A DNA stretch of 18,910 bases from an uncultured Verrucomicrobiales bacterium (GTDB taxonomy: Bacteria; Verrucomicrobiota; Verrucomicrobiae; Limisphaerales; CANJSG01). The notes under the pieces were generated by a model. That model was not told where the DNA came from. It did not search any database and worked only from the letters and a program-made list of their open reading frames with translations. Positions within the stretch are counted from its first letter, which is position 1; each line of letters begins with the position of its first letter. Of this stretch, positions 17,640 to 18,910 are shown piece by piece. Location of the stretch: positions 1 through 18,910 of the forward strand of contig CAMLMI010000047.1 of the NCBI GenBank assembly GCA_946480965.1, given 5' to 3'. Position numbers and translations under genes: made by a program.

Positions 17640-17664
17640 TCGGAAATCCTCCGGTCGGTTCCGC

Positions 17665-17701
17665 AAATCCCGGCAAAGGCGCGGTCCTTGCCGGGATTTT
17701 T
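17665..17701 (+). terminator. Intrinsic terminator of pilin-like gene 1
   Basis: A perfect 12-bp stem, AAATCCCGGCAA (17665-17676) and TTGCCGGGATTT (17688-17699), with an 11-base loop runs into TTTTT at 17697-17701. It begins 26 bases after the stop codon. Confidence 0.93.
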
Positions 17702-17769
17702 GCTTTTGGGGCCGGTTGGAGCGGGGATCGTTCCCGGTTTCTGGATGGGAACCCTTCCTGCTACAGGCA

Positions 17770-17787
17770 ATCGGTCGCAAGACCGAT
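17770..17787 (+). promoter_or_regulatory. Leader hairpin with GCAA tetraloop before pilin-like gene 2
   Basis: ATCGGTC (17770-17776) and GACCGAT (17781-17787) form a perfect 7-bp stem around GCAA, a stable GNRA tetraloop. It ends 13 bases before the ATG at 17801, so in the mRNA it would border the ribosome-binding region. There is no T tract. A second small stem, GTTCCC/GGGAAC, is at 17730-17752. Confidence 0.5.
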
Positions 17788-17800
17788 AAACCACGAGTCC

Positions 17801-18154
17801 ATGAGAACGCACATTCCCAACCGAGCCGGATTCACCCTGGTGGAGATCATGATCGTGGTGGCGATCATCGGGCTGCTCACGGCGATCGCCATTCCCAACT
17901 TCCAGAAGACCCGCGAACGGGCCGCCTACTTCGTCTGCTTCGAGAACCTGACGCAGATCGAGGCCGCGAAGCAGATCTGGGGCATGGAGAAGGGGAAGAA
18001 GAACGGCGATATAGCGACGGAGGTCGATCTTGTCGGAACCACGCTGTATATCCGGGCTTTGCCCGAATGCCCCTCGGGCGGCAGCTACACCTTCGGGTCC
18101 ATCGGCACCAATGCGGTCTGCTCGATTCCCGGGCATGAATTGACCGGTGAGTAA
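17801..18154 (+). CDS. Short pilin/pseudopilin-like protein (paralogue 2)
   Basis: This 117-residue protein shares the prepilin leader and helix with its upstream neighbour (G10|F11, E15, IMIVVAIIGLLTAIAIPNF). It keeps the same cysteine plan, C46, C90 and C107, plus W60. CPSGGSY and CSIPGHE are the family motif in its fuller form. Beyond the first 35 residues the two paralogues differ greatly, so the duplication is old or the globular faces have diverged for different subunit roles. The ATG at 17801 is the only start giving a normal leader; the frame is open much further upstream, through the preceding gene and terminator. A leader hairpin precedes it and a very strong terminator follows. Confidence 0.9.
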   Translation: MRTHIPNRAGFTLVEIMIVVAIIGLLTAIAIPNFQKTRERAAYFVCFENLTQIEAAKQIWGMEKGKKNGDIATEVDLVGTTLYIRALPECPSGGSYTFGSIGTNAVCSIPGHELTGE

Positions 18155-18175
18155 GCCGGGGAACTGGATTCGGAG

Positions 18176-18216
18176 AACAAAAAAGCGCGGGCCGAAGCCC
18201 GCGCTTTTTTGTTTTT
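18176..18216. terminator. Very strong bidirectional terminator between pilin-like gene 2 and the secretin gene
   Basis: A perfect 17-bp stem (18176-18192 with 18197-18213) has GCGCGGGC/GCCCGCGC at its core, a CGAA tetraloop, and A6/T6 tracts inside the stem that act as U tracts for both strands. It lies between convergent genes: 22 bases after the pilin stop and 21 bases after the secretin stop on the other strand. Confidence 0.96.
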
Positions 18217-18234
18217 TCGGTGAAGGGCAGCGGC

Positions 18235-18910
18235 TCAGTCCTTGATGCCGAGCTTGCGGCGGGTTTCGAGCTCGGCCTTGCGGGCGGCTTTACGTTCCTC
18301 GGCGCGGGCCTTGTCTTCGGAGGCTTTCAGCGAGGGCATCTCGTCCTTCATGTCCATCGCGGCGAGGGAGGCGGCTTCGGGGGTCTTCAGCACGGTGGGT
18401 TTGATCAGGACCATCATCTCCGTGCGGCGGTTGCTGCTGTTGGAGCTGCGGAACAGCACCCCGAGGCCGGGAATGTCTTTCAGAAAAGGCACGCCGGACT
18501 TTGAGCTGGCTTTGTCGTTTCGGATGAAGCCGCCGAGAGCGACAATTTCGCGATCCCTCACGGCGACCTTGGCGGTGGCGGCGCGCTGGGTGGTGGTGGG
18601 CACCGGGTTGCCGTCGATCTGCACATCGTCGCCGCGTTGCTGGATGTCCTGGGTGATGTCCATGACGACCAGGCCGTCCGGGTTGATCAAGGGCAGGATC
18701 TCCATGTTGATGCCGATGAAGGTCTGCTGATATTGCGACCGTGCACCGCCGTTGATGTCCGTGGTGGTGCCGGTGACGAAGGGCACCTGTTCGCCGATCT
18801 GGAGCGAGGCCGCCACGGCGTGGGAGGTCTGGACCCGGGGACGAGAGAGAACGTTGATCTCGCCGTCACCGGCCACGGCCTGGACGGCCATCTCGAAGTC
18901 GTTGCCCCAG
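18235..18910 (-). CDS. Secretin (GspD/PilQ-type), C-terminal part, truncated by window edge
   Basis: This is the last 225 residues of an outer-membrane secretin. The frame stays open to the end of the window (…WGNDFEM before the first in-window Met), so the true start lies beyond it. LSRPRVQTSHAVAASLQIGEQVPFVTGT is the characteristic beta-strand and gate region. LPLINPDGLVVMDI, then VALGGFIRND and GVPFLKDIPGLGVLFRSS, are the signature of the secretin pore domain. RRTEMMVLIKPTVLKTPE ends it. A charged Lys/Arg/Glu-rich tail (about 45 residues) follows, which could bind a pilotin or peptidoglycan. It probably forms the outer-membrane channel for the pilus or secretion system served by the adjacent pilin-like proteins. 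It cannot be assigned to type II secretion or type IV pili without the N-domains. Confidence 0.93.
   Translation of the reverse strand, partial: WGNDFEMAVQAVAGDGEINVLSRPRVQTSHAVAASLQIGEQVPFVTGTTTDINGGARSQYQQTFIGINMEILPLINPDGLVVMDITQDIQQRGDDVQIDGNPVPTTTQRAATAKVAVRDREIVALGGFIRNDKASSKSGVPFLKDIPGLGVLFRSSNSSNRRTEMMVLIKPTVLKTPEAASLAAMDMKDEMPSLKASEDKARAEERKAARKAELETRRKLGIKD

Overview
The window is GC-rich, densely coding DNA that most likely comes from a member of the Verrucomicrobiota or another phylum of the PVC group. Four things point there: a PVC-type CxxCH haem protein with an N-terminal dehydrogenase-like propeller; a DUF1501 protein paired with a PSCyt1/DUF1549/DUF1553 (PSD1) cytochrome-type protein; two very short pilin-like proteins with a C-P-x-G-G-x-Y motif; and several families of intergenic palindromic repeats. 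This is a family-level inference and no marker gene was available to test it.

Layout, left to right. Positions 1-140 hold a cluster of small hairpins in front of galE (141-1112). A nested palindromic element (1117-1335) follows, then a secreted PVC-type haem protein (1497-4061). A convergent gene (4118-6382, minus strand) encodes the most unusual protein here: eleven consecutive 29-30-residue helical repeats followed by an HExxH domain resembling DUF4157. It diverges from pckA (6556-8145). Next come an iron-type ABC solute-binding protein (8222-9550) and an ABC ATPase (9662-10708), separated by a 28-bp hairpin and with no permease gene. A tRNA-Val(GAC) gene (10816-10890) precedes a translationally coupled DUF1501/PSD1 pair (10992-14944). 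gmd (15027-16040) and fcl (16121-17077, minus strand) face each other across a strong two-way terminator. Two pilin-like genes (17277-17639 and 17801-18154) each end in their own terminator. The C-terminal part of a secretin gene (minus strand) runs off the right edge.

Functional groupings. galE, gmd and fcl make UDP-galactose/UDP-glucose and GDP-L-fucose, precursors for surface polysaccharide. The pilins and secretin belong to a type IV pilus or type II secretion apparatus. The haem protein and the DUF1501/PSD1 pair are exported proteins of the kind greatly expanded in PVC bacteria. pckA is the ATP-dependent gluconeogenic enzyme. The repeat/HExxH protein has no functional partner visible in the window and is the best candidate for something undescribed.
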